This document shows positions 5,981 through 14,548 of a stretch of DNA of 39,599 bases, one piece after another; the stretch's first letter is position 1, and each line of letters opens with the position of its first letter. The notes below the pieces were generated by a model. That model had not been told where the DNA came from. It ran no database searches and was given only the letters and a program-made list of their open reading frames with translations. This DNA comes from Pontiellaceae bacterium (GTDB taxonomy: Bacteria; Verrucomicrobiota; Kiritimatiellia; Kiritimatiellales; Pontiellaceae). Both the position numbers and the translations under genes were made by a program. The stretch lies in the NCBI GenBank assembly GCA_016937035.1, contig JAFGWS010000177.1:1-39599 (forward strand), given 5' to 3'.

Positions 5981-8452
5981 CTACTCTTCGTCTCCGTTCA
6001 GCTTTATCGGGCTGGGTTCCAGATGCCAGATGCTGTCGCAGTAATCCTGAATGGAGCGATCCGAGGAGAACCATCCCATACGGGCCACATTGAGGATCGC
6101 CTTTTCCGCCCATTTAGCAGGGGTGGAATAGAGCTTATCCACCAGCTCGTTGCACTTTACGTAATCGGCAAAGTCGGCCAGATAGAAATAGTGGTCACCG
6201 TGCTCCGTGAGATCGTTGTAGAGATCTTTGAAGAGGTCCGGCTGCGTCGGATCAAAGATATTATTGCGAATCGCTTCGAGCACCTTTCGCAGCTCTTTTG
6301 ATTTTTCAACGTAGGACAATGGGTTGTATCCTTTGCTTCGAAGTTCCGCCAGATCCTCTGTGCGATGGCCGAAGATAAAGATATTCTCCTCGCCGACGTG
6401 CTGCGCAATTTCAATATTTGCTCCGTCCCACGTGCCGACGGTCAGGGCTCCGTTGAGCGAGAGTTTCATATTGCCGGTGCCGGAGGCTTCAAGGCCGGCG
6501 GTGGAAATCTGCTCTGAAATATCGGCGGCGGGAATAATTTTTTCTGCCAGCGAAACATTATAGTCCGGAAGGAAGACGACCTTCAGGCGACCGGCCACAT
6601 CGACATCGTTATTGATTACATCGGCCATGGTGTTGATCAGCTTGATCACCGATTTGGCGATCAGATACGCCGGAGCGGCCTTGGCTGCAAAGATAAAGGT
6701 TCGCGGTTGAACCTTGGCCTTCGGATTCTCCTTGATTTTGTTGTAGAGATAGATGATGTGCATCGCTTTGAGCAGTTGGCGCTTGTACATATGCAGGCGC
6801 TTAATCTGTACATCGAAGATGGAGTCCGGACTGACCACGTGGCCCGTCAGATCCGAAATAATATCGCTGAGTTTTTCTTTTTTCTCGTGCTTGATGTTCA
6901 TGAAGCGTTTCTGAACAGCCTCATTGGTGGAGGATCCCTCGAATTTTTTAAGCAACGAAAGATCCCGTTTCCACGCAGCACCGATTTGGTCGACGATGAG
7001 CTCCGTCAGTTCCGGGTTGGCCTTCAGCAGCCAGCGGCGATGGGTAATGCCGTTGGTTACGTTACAGAATTTGCCCGGATAAAGTTTGTCAAACTGCGGC
7101 ATCGTGTTCGTGCGCAGCAGTTCGGAGTGGAGCGCGGAGACGCCATTGACCTTGGAACTGCCGACCACGCAGAGGTTGGCCATACGAATCTGTTTCTGCG
7201 GTCCTTCTTCCACGAGCGAGGCATTCCGTAGGAGCTCGCCGTCGCCGGGATGCGAGACTTCGACCTTTTGGAGGAATCGGTGATTGATTTCAAAGATAAT
7301 CTGCATATGGCGCGGCAATACCCGCTGGAGCAGATCCACCGTCCATTTTTCCAGCGCTTCAGCGAGGAGGGTGTGGTTGGTGTAGCAGAAGGTGTTGGTG
7401 GTGATCTCCCAGGCCTTATTCCACGGAATCCGCTCTTCGTCGTGCAGTACACGCATGAGTTCCGGAACCGCGAGGGTGGGGTGGGTATCGTTCAGCTGAA
7501 TGACGTTCTTCTGTGCAAACTGATTAAAATCGCGATGGTTTTTCTTGTAGCGTCGAACAATGTCGCGGACGGAGCAGGAGGCCAGGAAATATTCCTGAAT
7601 CAGCCGAAGCTCTTTGCCTGCATAGGTGTAGTCGGACGGGTAGAGCACTTTCGAAACATTTTCCGCCCAGTTTTTCTCTTCCACCGCTCGGACATAGTCG
7701 CCTTGATTAAAGACATCGAGGCGGAAGCCGCCGGCAGCTTGCGATTTCCACAACCGCAGCATGTTTACGCTGTTGACGCCGTAGCCAATGATCGGCAGGT
7801 CGTAAGGAACCGCTTCAAATACCTGAAAATTTTGCCAGACATCTGTTTCGCCTTGTCCCGGAACAAAACTTTTTCGGACCTCTCCGTATACACAGACCGG
7901 CAGCGTATATTCGGGACGAATAAGTTCCCATGGATATCCCAACGCCAGCCAATCATCAGGCCGTTCACACTGCCACCCATTATTAAACTCTTGCCGGAAG
8001 ATACCGTGTTCATAGCGGATGCCGTAGCCGTACGCAGGAAGCTCCATAGTCGCCAGCGAGTCGAGGTAACATGCGGCAAGGCGTCCTAAACCGCCGTTGC
8101 CTAAACCCGCTTCAACATCCAGCTCCAGGACTTCCTCCAGCGTAATATCCATGGCCTTGAGGGCTTCCGCGGCGATACCTTCAATGCCGACCGCATACAT
8201 GTTGTTCTCAAGCATCTTCCCGATCAGATATTCCATCGAAAGGTAATTTACCCGTCGAACGTCCTGTTCAAAATACTGTTTCTGCGTCGCAATAAAACCA
8301 TCAACCGCCATATCGCGCACGGCATGGGAAAAGCAGAGCATTTTATCAAACGTCGTAGCGGCGGCCATATCTTTCCCTCGGCTGTATCTCATATGAAAAA
8401 GAGAGCGATCGAGAAGTTTCTCAGCGGTGATTCCATCTTTAAAATGCTTCAT
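5981..8452 (-). CDS. glgP: Glycogen/alpha-glucan phosphorylase
   Basis: A GT35 phosphorylase of 823 residues that releases glucose-1-phosphate from glycogen or maltodextrin in the cytoplasm. Family blocks are present in order: VNYLSMEYLIGKML near residue 75, GNGGLGRLAACYLDS, QLNDTHPTLAVPELMR, NVTNGITHRRWL, and the PLP site EASGTGNMKLSLNGALT, in which the PLP-binding lysine is about residue 663. AGAAAGG lies about 12 bases upstream of the ATG. The start is supported by the conserved N-terminal helix reached shortly after it. It is convergent with gpsA and 90 bp downstream of ogt on the same strand. Substrate preference (glycogen versus maltodextrin) cannot be decided from the sequence alone. 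Confidence 0.96.
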   Translation of the reverse strand: MKHFKDGITAEKLLDRSLFHMRYSRGKDMAAATTFDKMLCFSHAVRDMAVDGFIATQKQYFEQDVRRVNYLSMEYLIGKMLENNMYAVGIEGIAAEALKAMDITLEEVLELDVEAGLGNGGLGRLAACYLDSLATMELPAYGYGIRYEHGIFRQEFNNGWQCERPDDWLALGYPWELIRPEYTLPVCVYGEVRKSFVPGQGETDVWQNFQVFEAVPYDLPIIGYGVNSVNMLRLWKSQAAGGFRLDVFNQGDYVRAVEEKNWAENVSKVLYPSDYTYAGKELRLIQEYFLASCSVRDIVRRYKKNHRDFNQFAQKNVIQLNDTHPTLAVPELMRVLHDEERIPWNKAWEITTNTFCYTNHTLLAEALEKWTVDLLQRVLPRHMQIIFEINHRFLQKVEVSHPGDGELLRNASLVEEGPQKQIRMANLCVVGSSKVNGVSALHSELLRTNTMPQFDKLYPGKFCNVTNGITHRRWLLKANPELTELIVDQIGAAWKRDLSLLKKFEGSSTNEAVQKRFMNIKHEKKEKLSDIISDLTGHVVSPDSIFDVQIKRLHMYKRQLLKAMHIIYLYNKIKENPKAKVQPRTFIFAAKAAPAYLIAKSVIKLINTMADVINNDVDVAGRLKVVFLPDYNVSLAEKIIPAADISEQISTAGLEASGTGNMKLSLNGALTVGTWDGANIEIAQHVGEENIFIFGHRTEDLAELRSKGYNPLSYVEKSKELRKVLEAIRNNIFDPTQPDLFKDLYNDLTEHGDHYFYLADFADYVKCNELVDKLYSTPAKWAEKAILNVARMGWFSSDRSIQDYCDSIWHLEPSPIKLNGDEE

Positions 8453-8542
8453 AATATTAACAACCTTTCTGTATCGCTGGTTCTTAACGATGGGGTTTAA
8501 TTAGCTCACGGGTATGGTCGATGCAAGTTTCATTGGCGTTTA

Positions 8543-9022
8543 TTAAAAGGAAATGCCTTCGAGTTCGAGCAGCAGTTTTTTCCAGGCGATCCCGGACGAA
8601 AACCCGCCGAGAGTTCCGTTGCTGCGAACAATGCGGTGGCAGGGAATGAAGAGCGGAAGTGGGTTTTTCCCGCAGGCATTGGCGGTCGCACGAACCGCGC
8701 GGGGAGATCCAATACGTTCAGCAAGCGCGGCATACGAAAGCGTTTTTCCCCATGGAATAGATTGGATCCCTTTCCATACACGGCACTGAAAGGGCCTGCT
8801 TTCCGGTAACCAAATGGATGGGAGAGAGGCGTTTCTCCCTGACAGCAGTTCGGCTATATAATGTGCGGAAGGAGCATCATCCACGGTTTCAATTTTAAAG
8901 GGTGTTTTTGGTGCGTCTTTCAGAAAAGAAAGAGAGCAGCGCTCCACACGCTGCCCTTTTACTTCAATGACAACAGGTCCCCAGCTTGTCGTCACCGAGT
9001 GGATCTGCAAGCGGATGTTCAT
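8543..9022 (-). CDS. ogt: Methylated-DNA--protein-cysteine methyltransferase
   Basis: A 159-residue suicide alkyltransferase that moves the methyl group from O6-methylguanine to its own cysteine. The C-terminal domain is clear: FQCRVWKGIQSIPWGKTLSY, then GSPRAVRATANACGKNPLP and the active-site block PCHRIV with the acceptor Cys at about residue 128, followed by GTLGGFSSGIAWKKLLLELE. The N-terminal ribonuclease-like domain is short and divergent, as in Ogt rather than Ada. It is the last gene of a close-packed minus-strand run (12 bp after the LysM lipoprotein), which also contains mutY, a second base-damage repair gene. The ribosome binding site is weak. Confidence 0.93.
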   Translation of the reverse strand: MNIRLQIHSVTTSWGPVVIEVKGQRVERCSLSFLKDAPKTPFKIETVDDAPSAHYIAELLSGRNASLPSIWLPESRPFQCRVWKGIQSIPWGKTLSYAALAERIGSPRAVRATANACGKNPLPLFIPCHRIVRSNGTLGGFSSGIAWKKLLLELEGISF

Positions 9023-9034
9023 CGCAAACGACTT

Positions 9035-9787
9035 TTATTCTTCGAGTTGAGGTATCACTAAGGACTGACCCACTTTCAGCGAGTTTGGATCGGGCAGGGT
9101 ATCCTTGTTTGCTTCATAGATGATGGTCCATTTGGAGGTGTCTCTATAGAATCTGTTCGCAATCTTCGAGAGGGTGTCTTGTTTAGCGACGGTGTAAATG
9201 ATGGGCTCATTGGAGGTAGTTCCCTGAGAAGTTCGGGATGGCGTCGTTGATCCCTGAGATCCCCGGGGCGGAGTCGTCGATCCTTGAGATCCCCGGGGCG
9301 GAGTCGTTGGTCCCTGGGTGGTTCGAGCGGCCCGAAGTTGTTCTTCTAAGCGGGCAATCTGATTCTGCAGCTGAGTCTTTTCTCTTCCCCATGCGCTCTC
9401 CTGTGCTTGGGCCGAGTTCCTGATACGTGTTACCTCAGGAGAACTTTCGATGACGTTTTTAATCAACATCTCTTCTACGGCCTGCCGTTCTCTAACAAAC
9501 ATGCCGGCAGATTCTGCTTCAGGATCAAGTTCAAGGAACCGATCATAGTGGTATATTGCGTGTGCCAGCAATGTTTGATTTTCCTGATAGATTCGCGCCA
9601 ATCCCAAATGCGCTTTAGCCAGCTCAGGACCCTCGGCCAGAGCGTCTTTAAATGCTTTTTCGGCCTCTTCCCATTTTTGCTCATTGTAAAGGGCTTCCCC
9701 TTTTTCGATAAGCGGGTTCTCCTTTTCTTTGCAACCACATACGGCTACAGCGGCAATAAAAATCGATAGACAACACAATTTGCGCAT
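9035..9787 (-). CDS. Lipoprotein with TPR-like region and C-terminal LysM domain
   Basis: A 250-residue exported protein. The N-terminus MRKLCCLSIFIAAVAVCGC is a lipoprotein signal with lipobox VCGC (Cys19). Residues about 25-105 form TPR-like helices (GEALYNEQKWEEAEKAFKDA, AKAHLGLARIYQEN, YDRFLELDPEAE). A predicted coiled coil follows (WGREKTQLQNQIARLEEQLR), then a Pro/Thr/Gly/Ser/Gln-rich linker made of 10-residue repeats. The C-terminus is a LysM peptidoglycan-binding domain (IIYTVAKQDTLSKIANRFY to LKVGQSLVIPQ). This suggests an outer- or inner-membrane lipoprotein that touches the cell wall, perhaps as a scaffold. GAAGGA is correctly placed before the ATG. It lies 30 bp after apbE and 12 bp before ogt. 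The exact role is unknown. Confidence 0.85.
   Translation of the reverse strand: MRKLCCLSIFIAAVAVCGCKEKENPLIEKGEALYNEQKWEEAEKAFKDALAEGPELAKAHLGLARIYQENQTLLAHAIYHYDRFLELDPEAESAGMFVRERQAVEEMLIKNVIESSPEVTRIRNSAQAQESAWGREKTQLQNQIARLEEQLRAARTTQGPTTPPRGSQGSTTPPRGSQGSTTPSRTSQGTTSNEPIIYTVAKQDTLSKIANRFYRDTSKWTIIYEANKDTLPDPNSLKVGQSLVIPQLEE
9211..9330 (-). repeat. In-frame 30-bp tandem repeat (about four units)
   Basis: Four consecutive 30-bp units fill 9211-9330. The two central units (9241-9270 and 9271-9300) differ at only a few bases, while the outer ones are more diverged. They encode repeats of the type GSQGSTTPPR in the linker of the LysM lipoprotein. A unit that is a multiple of 3 can change in copy number without breaking the frame. 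Confidence 0.85.
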
Positions 9788-9817
9788 GGGCCTGTTCCTT
9801 CTCTGTTAAATTTCTAT

Positions 9818-10891
9818 TTAATGTGATTTGTCTTCCGGTAGGGGAATATACCCTGTCGCAGCCAAAAAATCCGAACTAAATTTTTCAATTATTTCGCCAT
9901 TTTCGCCTCTGACCAGAAAAAGTGCTTCAACATTCGGCGTCTGCTCCACCCACGCAACTCCTTTTTCGGGTCCCATAACGAAAAGTCCGGTGGCCATTCC
10001 GTCGGCGAGTGTGCAGTCTGGAGCATATACCGAGACGCTGGCGGTCGTCGAATGCACCGAGCGGCCGGTGCGCGGATCCAGAATGTGGGAATAGATTTGC
10101 CCATCTTCTTCGATATAGTTGCGGTAATCGCCCGAGGTTGCCAACGCCCCTGAAGAAATCTGAAGCGTCCCTTGGAATCGATCAAACTCGGCTGTTGGGC
10201 TCGGATATTGAACTCCGATTTTCCACGGTTCTCCCTGGGTATTTTTTCCGCGAACCTTCAACTCTCCGCCGATTTCAACGTACCAGTTTTTAAAGCCGTT
10301 TTCCATAAGCAGCTTGCTGACGGCATCCACTCCGTATCCCTTGGCAATCGCTCCTAGATCAAGAGAAACCTGCGGTTCGGATTTCTGAAGAGAAGAGGTT
10401 GAGGGGACGCTTATCTTGTGCCAGCCCGTCAATGCCTTCGCTTTTAAAATGGCTTCTTCCGATGGAATTTCACTCGTTGTTGATTCGCTGCTGAAACCCC
10501 ATAACGTGAGGAGAGGCTCCAAGGTGGGATCCAATGCGCCGTTGCTCTCTTTGCTGAGTTCCAGTGCTCGGCGAACAACCTCGGCAAAGGGCTCGGAAAC
10601 CGTGATCGGTTCAGTTGAGGAAGAGTGATTAAACCTCGAAATTTCGCTGGCCGGATCCCACGTTGACATTTGCCGATTCACTTCGGCAAGTTCTGCATCA
10701 ATCATCGGGAGCAAGGCGTCCAGTTTCTTCATGCTGACTCGTTCCGCAATCTGAATGGTGTAGGATGTTCCCATAGTGAAGCCCGACAACTTGGGGTTCG
10801 TTATATGGGTCGAATTTCTGAAAAGAACAAACGCCAGCGCTGCAACCAGCAGTACGCAGATCCCGACAAGTGAATATTCTCTTTTACGCAT
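9818..10891 (-). CDS. apbE: FAD:protein FMN transferase (ApbE family)
   Basis: ApbE transfers FMN from FAD onto threonines of flavoproteins such as NqrB/NqrC or RnfG/RnfD, outside the cytoplasmic membrane. The 357-residue protein has an N-terminal membrane anchor ([14 protein letters not shown], residues about 11-24), then [10 protein letters not shown], the stretch [56 protein letters not shown] and [16 protein letters not shown], which includes the Asp/Thr metal-binding site. All are family hallmarks. Its start overlaps the end of ridA by 8 bp, so translation is probably coupled. No flavoprotein target is visible in the window. Confidence 0.95.
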   Translation of the reverse strand: MRKREYSLVGICVLLVAALAFVLFRNSTHITNPKLSGFTMGTSYTIQIAERVSMKKLDALLPMIDAELAEVNRQMSTWDPASEISRFNHSSSTEPITVSEPFAEVVRRALELSKESNGALDPTLEPLLTLWGFSSESTTSEIPSEEAILKAKALTGWHKISVPSTSSLQKSEPQVSLDLGAIAKGYGVDAVSKLLMENGFKNWYVEIGGELKVRGKNTQGEPWKIGVQYPSPTAEFDRFQGTLQISSGALATSGDYRNYIEEDGQIYSHILDPRTGRSVHSTTASVSVYAPDCTLADGMATGLFVMGPEKGVAWVEQTPNVEALFLVRGENGEIIEKFSSDFLAATGYIPLPEDKSH

Positions 10892-11270
10892 GAAGAGACG
10901 CCGTTAAATCAATTTCCACCAGAGCGCCCTTGGGCAGTGCACTCACCTGAACAGTTGCGCGCGCCGGGGCCGTGGCTTCATCAAAATATTCCGCATACAC
11001 TGCGTTAAACTCAGTAAACAGACTCAGATCCGAAAGATAGACGGTCGTTTTAACCACATCGGAGAACGATGTGCCCGCTGCGTTCAGTACCGCCTTCAGG
11101 TTTTTCATAACCTGATGTGTTTGTTCTGCAATGCCGCCCTGAATCATTTCGCCGGTCGTTGGATCAATCGGAATCTGTCCGGATGCAAAGAGCAGGTTCC
11201 CTGCTTTAACGGCCTGACTGTAGGGCCCGATCGGTTCTGGAGCCTGGGCTGAATGTACGATCTCTTTCAT
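10884..11270 (-). CDS. ridA: RidA family enamine/imine deaminase
   Basis: A 128-residue protein of the YjgF/YER057c/UK114 family, which hydrolyses reactive enamine/imine intermediates made by PLP enzymes such as threonine dehydratase. Conserved blocks are [25 protein letters not shown] in its usual place and, at the C-terminus, [26 protein letters not shown], which contains the catalytic Arg of the RATVQV block. GGAGG lies about 7 bases before the ATG, inside the very end of mutY. The stop codon overlaps the apbE start. Length is standard for the trimeric family. Confidence 0.95.
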   Translation of the reverse strand: MKEIVHSAQAPEPIGPYSQAVKAGNLLFASGQIPIDPTTGEMIQGGIAEQTHQVMKNLKAVLNAAGTSFSDVVKTTVYLSDLSLFTEFNAVYAEYFDEATAPARATVQVSALPKGALVEIDLTASLHA

Positions 11271-11273
11271 CTA

Positions 11274-12362
11274 TTATTCCTCCGCCTTCTGATTCAACTG
11301 TTCCAACGCATCAATCACCTTGAGATCAGCTTTTGAATAGGCGAATGTGCGCAGGTTTTCAATCTTTGCCCAGCAATAATCCTTACACTCAATGGGCCGT
11401 GGTCGCCCCGTGCGAATACGGGCAAAATAGGTGTGCATCTCCATTGTAAAATGGCTGTAAGCGTGCTTTATCGCAGCCAGAAAATCACCGACATCAACCT
11501 GGATGCCCAGCTCTTCTTTTAATTCTCTTGCGATACACTGCTGAATGGTTTCGCCCGTTTCCTGTTTTCCGCCGGGAAATTCCCACAGGCCGCCGAGCAT
11601 ATCCTGATCTCGGCGTTGTGCAATCAGCACCTCGCCCTTGCGGTTTGTTACCACGGCGGCACCGACTACAATATGCGGCACCTTTTTCTTGGGTGCTTTA
11701 ATCGGATATTCGGCGGGTCGGCCCGATAAACAGGCCAGGCAACCCTCCGCAAGAGGACAGATGCTGCATTTTGGATTTTTTGGAAGACAGACCGTTGCAC
11801 CCAGCTCCATCATGGCTTCGTTATGATTCCCCGCGTCACCTTTCGTCAGCAATTTATCCGCCATCTGCTGCAACTCTTTTCGGGCGACGGTGGAGCGGGT
11901 ATCTTTGGTGTAGGCATAAAGACGCGACAGCACCCGAATCACATTTCCATCGACGACCGCCAGGTCCAGATTAAATGCCAGCGACCCGATCGCGGCCGCA
12001 GTATAATCACCAATGCCCGGCAGCGCTTTAATCTGTTCCGGCTCTTTAGGGAAAATGCCCTTGTATTGTTCAGCAATGATCTGTGCCGCTTTATGGAGAT
12101 TGCGTGCTCGGGAATAATATCCGAGCCCTTCCCATTGCTTCAGGACCTCCTCCTGCGAGGCTTCCGCGAGTGATTTCAGCGAGGGGAAACGCTTCATAAA
12201 ACGGAGGAAATAGGGGATGACCTGATCCACGCGGGTTTGTTGCAGCATCAGCTCCGAGATCCAAACGCGGTAGGGCGTGCGCTGATTCCGCCACGGCATG
12301 CTCCGTTTGTGGGCCAGAAACCAGGGAATAAGATGGTTCGCAATCATCTTCTCCGGAATCAC
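11274..12362 (-). CDS. mutY: A/G-specific adenine glycosylase MutY
   Basis: Removes adenine mispaired with 8-oxoguanine or guanine. The 362-residue protein has the HhH-GPD domain with WISELMLQQTRV (catalytic Glu37), the hairpin LPGIGDYTAAAIGS (114-127) and catalytic Asp138 in VVDGNVIRVLSR. The iron-sulfur cluster loop has Cys192, Cys199, Cys202 and Cys208 (spacing C-x6-C-x2-C-x5-C). The C-terminal MutT-like domain recognises 8-oxoG (VLIAQRRDQDMLGGLWEFPG). All key residues are present, so the enzyme should be active. The ATG overlaps the stop of the upstream CBS-domain gene by 4 bp (ATGA), and ridA follows after 3 bp, so the genes form one transcription unit. Confidence 0.96.
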   Translation of the reverse strand: MIPEKMIANHLIPWFLAHKRSMPWRNQRTPYRVWISELMLQQTRVDQVIPYFLRFMKRFPSLKSLAEASQEEVLKQWEGLGYYSRARNLHKAAQIIAEQYKGIFPKEPEQIKALPGIGDYTAAAIGSLAFNLDLAVVDGNVIRVLSRLYAYTKDTRSTVARKELQQMADKLLTKGDAGNHNEAMMELGATVCLPKNPKCSICPLAEGCLACLSGRPAEYPIKAPKKKVPHIVVGAAVVTNRKGEVLIAQRRDQDMLGGLWEFPGGKQETGETIQQCIARELKEELGIQVDVGDFLAAIKHAYSHFTMEMHTYFARIRTGRPRPIECKDYCWAKIENLRTFAYSKADLKVIDALEQLNQKAEE

Positions 12363-13618
12363 GATGCCGCCTCGTTGGTGGGAATCATATGAATAATCTG
12401 GATTTGCCGATGCGTTGCGGCGTGAACGCGAAGTGTGTATCCCGGGGCCTGCAGCGATTCACCGGTCTTCGGAATCCGGCCCAGCCGGGAATAGACATAT
12501 CCTCCAAGCGAGTCATATTCCTCGCTCTCCGGCAGTTTCGCCTCAAGGACCTCATTGATCTCATAGATCGGCATCCGTGCTTTAACCATCACCGTGCCGT
12601 CCGGGCGAACGGAATAGTCCTTTTCGTCCAAATCATACTCATCCTCAATTTCGCCGACCAACTCTTCAATCACGTCCTCCATAGTCACCAGACCCTCGGT
12701 TCCGCCATATTCATCGACGACTAAAACGAGCTGAGAACGTGAATTTTTCATCAGCTGCAGCAGGTCGTTGAGCGGCATGGTTTCCGGAACATAATCGATA
12801 CGCTTCACCAACTGACGGATCGGCAGCTCCAGATCGCCATTAAAAGCCGAGCGCATCAGGTCCTTCACATGAATCATACCGATGACATCGTCAATGTTTT
12901 CATGAAAAACAGGAAACCGTGAGTGGCGCGACTCTTTAACCAGCTCAATGCATTCCTTTACCGAAAGCGTATCGCGAATACCGCTGATCTCAATACGCGG
13001 TGTCATAATTTCACGGGCGATGCTCTCGCCAAACTCAAAAACACTCCGGATAATTTCGCGCTCTTCCTTTTCAAGGTCCTGTTCGTCCGTGTCTTCAATC
13101 AGACTGATCACCTCTTCCTCGGTGGAGGGTCGGTCTTCATCGTCCGATGCCTGCATCGCTTTTGAAAGCAAGTGGTCCTCAATCCGCTGCATCGGCCAGA
13201 CAAAAATGTACAGAAAAAGGGTTAGGGGACCCACAAGCGGCAGCGCCCAGAGCGAAATGCGGTCGGCATAACTTTCCGATAGAACGTGCGGAATAATTCG
13301 TGCAAAAATCATGTAGACGAGGGAGAACAGAAACACCGCACAGAACAAAATCCAGAAATGACAATCTGAGAAGGCCCGATAGTAAAAAACAAACGTTGCA
13401 ATGGTCGACAGGGTCAAAAGCAGGCGCGCGGTCTTGCAGAGAAGATTCCATCGGTTTTGCCACACTTGCAGCAACTTGATTTTTCGACCGATGTCTGCGC
13501 GCTCAATCAGACGAGGAAGTCCCACATCGCCCGTATAGCGCAACGACGCAAAAACCGATGAAAGCAAACCTGCAATCAACAGATTCACCAGACTGATAAA
13601 TAAAAAATTCGCATTCAT
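12359..13618 (-). CDS. CorC/HlyC-type membrane protein with CBS pair
   Basis: A protein of about 419 residues. The N-terminal 150 or so residues hold several hydrophobic segments (FLFISLVNLLIAGLL; LLLTLSTIATFVFYY; FWILFCAVFLFSLVYMIF; LWALPLVGPLTLFLYIF), a divergent DUF21-like membrane part. A CBS pair covers about residues 200-325 (REIMTPRIEISGI ... VVDEYGGTEGLVTMEDVIEE), and a CorC_HlyC domain closes the protein. Relatives act in magnesium or cobalt efflux and membrane integrity. Start ATG 13618 was chosen because it gives a membrane segment at once. A longer in-frame reading back to 13978 runs through the HU promoter region and looks non-coding. No strong ribosome binding site is visible. 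It heads a minus-strand unit with mutY, ridA, apbE, the LysM lipoprotein and ogt. Confidence 0.85.
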   Translation of the reverse strand: MNANFLFISLVNLLIAGLLSSVFASLRYTGDVGLPRLIERADIGRKIKLLQVWQNRWNLLCKTARLLLTLSTIATFVFYYRAFSDCHFWILFCAVFLFSLVYMIFARIIPHVLSESYADRISLWALPLVGPLTLFLYIFVWPMQRIEDHLLSKAMQASDDEDRPSTEEEVISLIEDTDEQDLEKEEREIIRSVFEFGESIAREIMTPRIEISGIRDTLSVKECIELVKESRHSRFPVFHENIDDVIGMIHVKDLMRSAFNGDLELPIRQLVKRIDYVPETMPLNDLLQLMKNSRSQLVLVVDEYGGTEGLVTMEDVIEELVGEIEDEYDLDEKDYSVRPDGTVMVKARMPIYEINEVLEAKLPESEEYDSLGGYVYSRLGRIPKTGESLQAPGYTLRVHAATHRQIQIIHMIPTNEAAS

Positions 13619-13965
13619 TTGCGGTCTATATAAACCGAATGCTCCCCGGGGATGCCAGACAAACCCGCTAACAAGTTGTGTGACCATCAAGGCGACCCTC
13701 ATTCTCGACTCGCTGAAAGGATAACAGGGGTCTTCCGAGGGCAAAGCGGGGCATAAACCGGGGTTGCTTGAGCATGGACGTATGCAAAAAATGGTGAAAA
13801 ATGAACTGCGAAATTTGAGCAATGGCCAATAAAGCAAGCATTTTGCGGTTTTACTGCTTGCGGTGTTATCGTGCTTTAAGTAATTAGCAGTACAGGTGGG
13901 GAATCTATTAAGCAAGTGCTTGATGGAAGACTCCATATAATAACTACGCAACAGGGAGACGAAGC
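13619..13965. other. Divergent control region between CorC-like gene and HU gene
   Basis: No gene is supported here, although one minus-strand frame stays open. The region must hold promoters for both directions. Near the HU side, GCAAGC (13834-13839) and GCTTGC (13856-13861) form an inverted pair around an AT-rich spacer, and a related GCAAGTGCTTG lies near 13911-13921. The pair could be a control site. TTGCGG near 13858 is a possible -35 element, but no good -10 partner is seen. An ORF call that starts the CorC-like gene at 13978 would swallow this region. Confidence 0.45.
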
Positions 13966-14256
13966 ATGGCAGTAACAAAGTCGCAAATTATCCAAAAGAT
14001 AGCAGAAGATGCAGGTATTTCCAAGGTTCAGGCGAAGGCCGCTCTGGATTCGCTTGTGGCTCAGGTATATAAGGGAGCAAAAGCTCCGGAAGGCATTACC
14101 ATTCCGGGTATCGGTAAGCTGATTAAGGTTCAGCGCAAGGCCCGTACTGCGCGCAATCCTGCAACCGGCGAGCAGATCAAGATTAAGGCGGGTAAGGTGC
14201 TCAAATTCCGCATCGCCAAGGCTGCCAAAGATGCTGTTCTTCCTCCGAAAAAATAA
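13966..14256 (+). CDS. HU/IHF family DNA-binding protein
   Basis: A 96-residue histone-like protein: N-terminal helices (MAVTKSQIIQKIAEDAGISK), the beta arm with GIGKLIKVQRKARTARNPAT (the arm-tip RNPxTG is the DNA-intercalating signature), and the C-terminal helix VLKFRIAKAAKDAV. It would bend and compact DNA as a dimer. GGGAG about 8 bases upstream supports the ATG. It has its own terminator and so is a single-gene unit. Whether it is HU-like (non-specific) or IHF-like cannot be told from the sequence. Confidence 0.95.
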   Translation: MAVTKSQIIQKIAEDAGISKVQAKAALDSLVAQVYKGAKAPEGITIPGIGKLIKVQRKARTARNPATGEQIKIKAGKVLKFRIAKAAKDAVLPPKK

Positions 14257-14281
14257 GCATCATCCGGAGATCTGAATAATG

Positions 14282-14309
14282 AAAGGAGGCTTTTCAGGCC
14301 TCCTTTTTT
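14282..14309 (+). terminator. Rho-independent terminator of the HU gene
   Basis: The 9-bp stem AAAGGAGGC (14282-14290) pairs with GCCTCCTTT (14298-14306) around a 7-base loop and runs into a T tract. It lies 26 bp after the HU stop codon. Confidence 0.9.
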
Positions 14310-14490
14310 AGTTTCTGGCTCAGGAAGGATCAAATGTTTTGTCTGAAAATTCCCGCCGCCATACGGGTTGCGCCTCTGGAAATCGCTTGTTTCCACTACT
14401 GCAAGATACAGAGCTGTTGTTCTCTGTCTTCTCGTGTCCTGTAAAACATTTCTGAAATGAATCATCTTCTGAATCGGTGGAATAGAAAAA

Positions 14491-14527
14491 GGCACCAAGG
14501 TCTCGAAGAATAGGTGACCTTGGTGCC
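14491..14527 (-). terminator. Rho-independent terminator of pfp
   Basis: A perfect 12-bp stem GGCACCAAGGTC (14491-14502) pairs with GACCTTGGTGCC (14516-14527). On the minus strand it is followed by a T run (complement of 14486-14490), placing it 22 bp after the pfp stop. A T run on the plus side (TTTTT near 14530) means it may work in both directions. Between it and the HU terminator lie about 180 bp with no gene that I can see. Confidence 0.88.
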
Positions 14528-14548
14528 CTTTTTGTCTTGGTGTTGACT

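Noticed and set aside
9211..9330. CRISPR-like array
   Set aside because: The 30-bp units are contiguous without spacers and lie in frame inside a protein gene.
13619..13978. N-terminal extension of the CorC-like protein to a start at 13978
   Set aside because: The added 120 residues show no domain or signal, overlap the HU start and run through the region that must contain the HU promoter.
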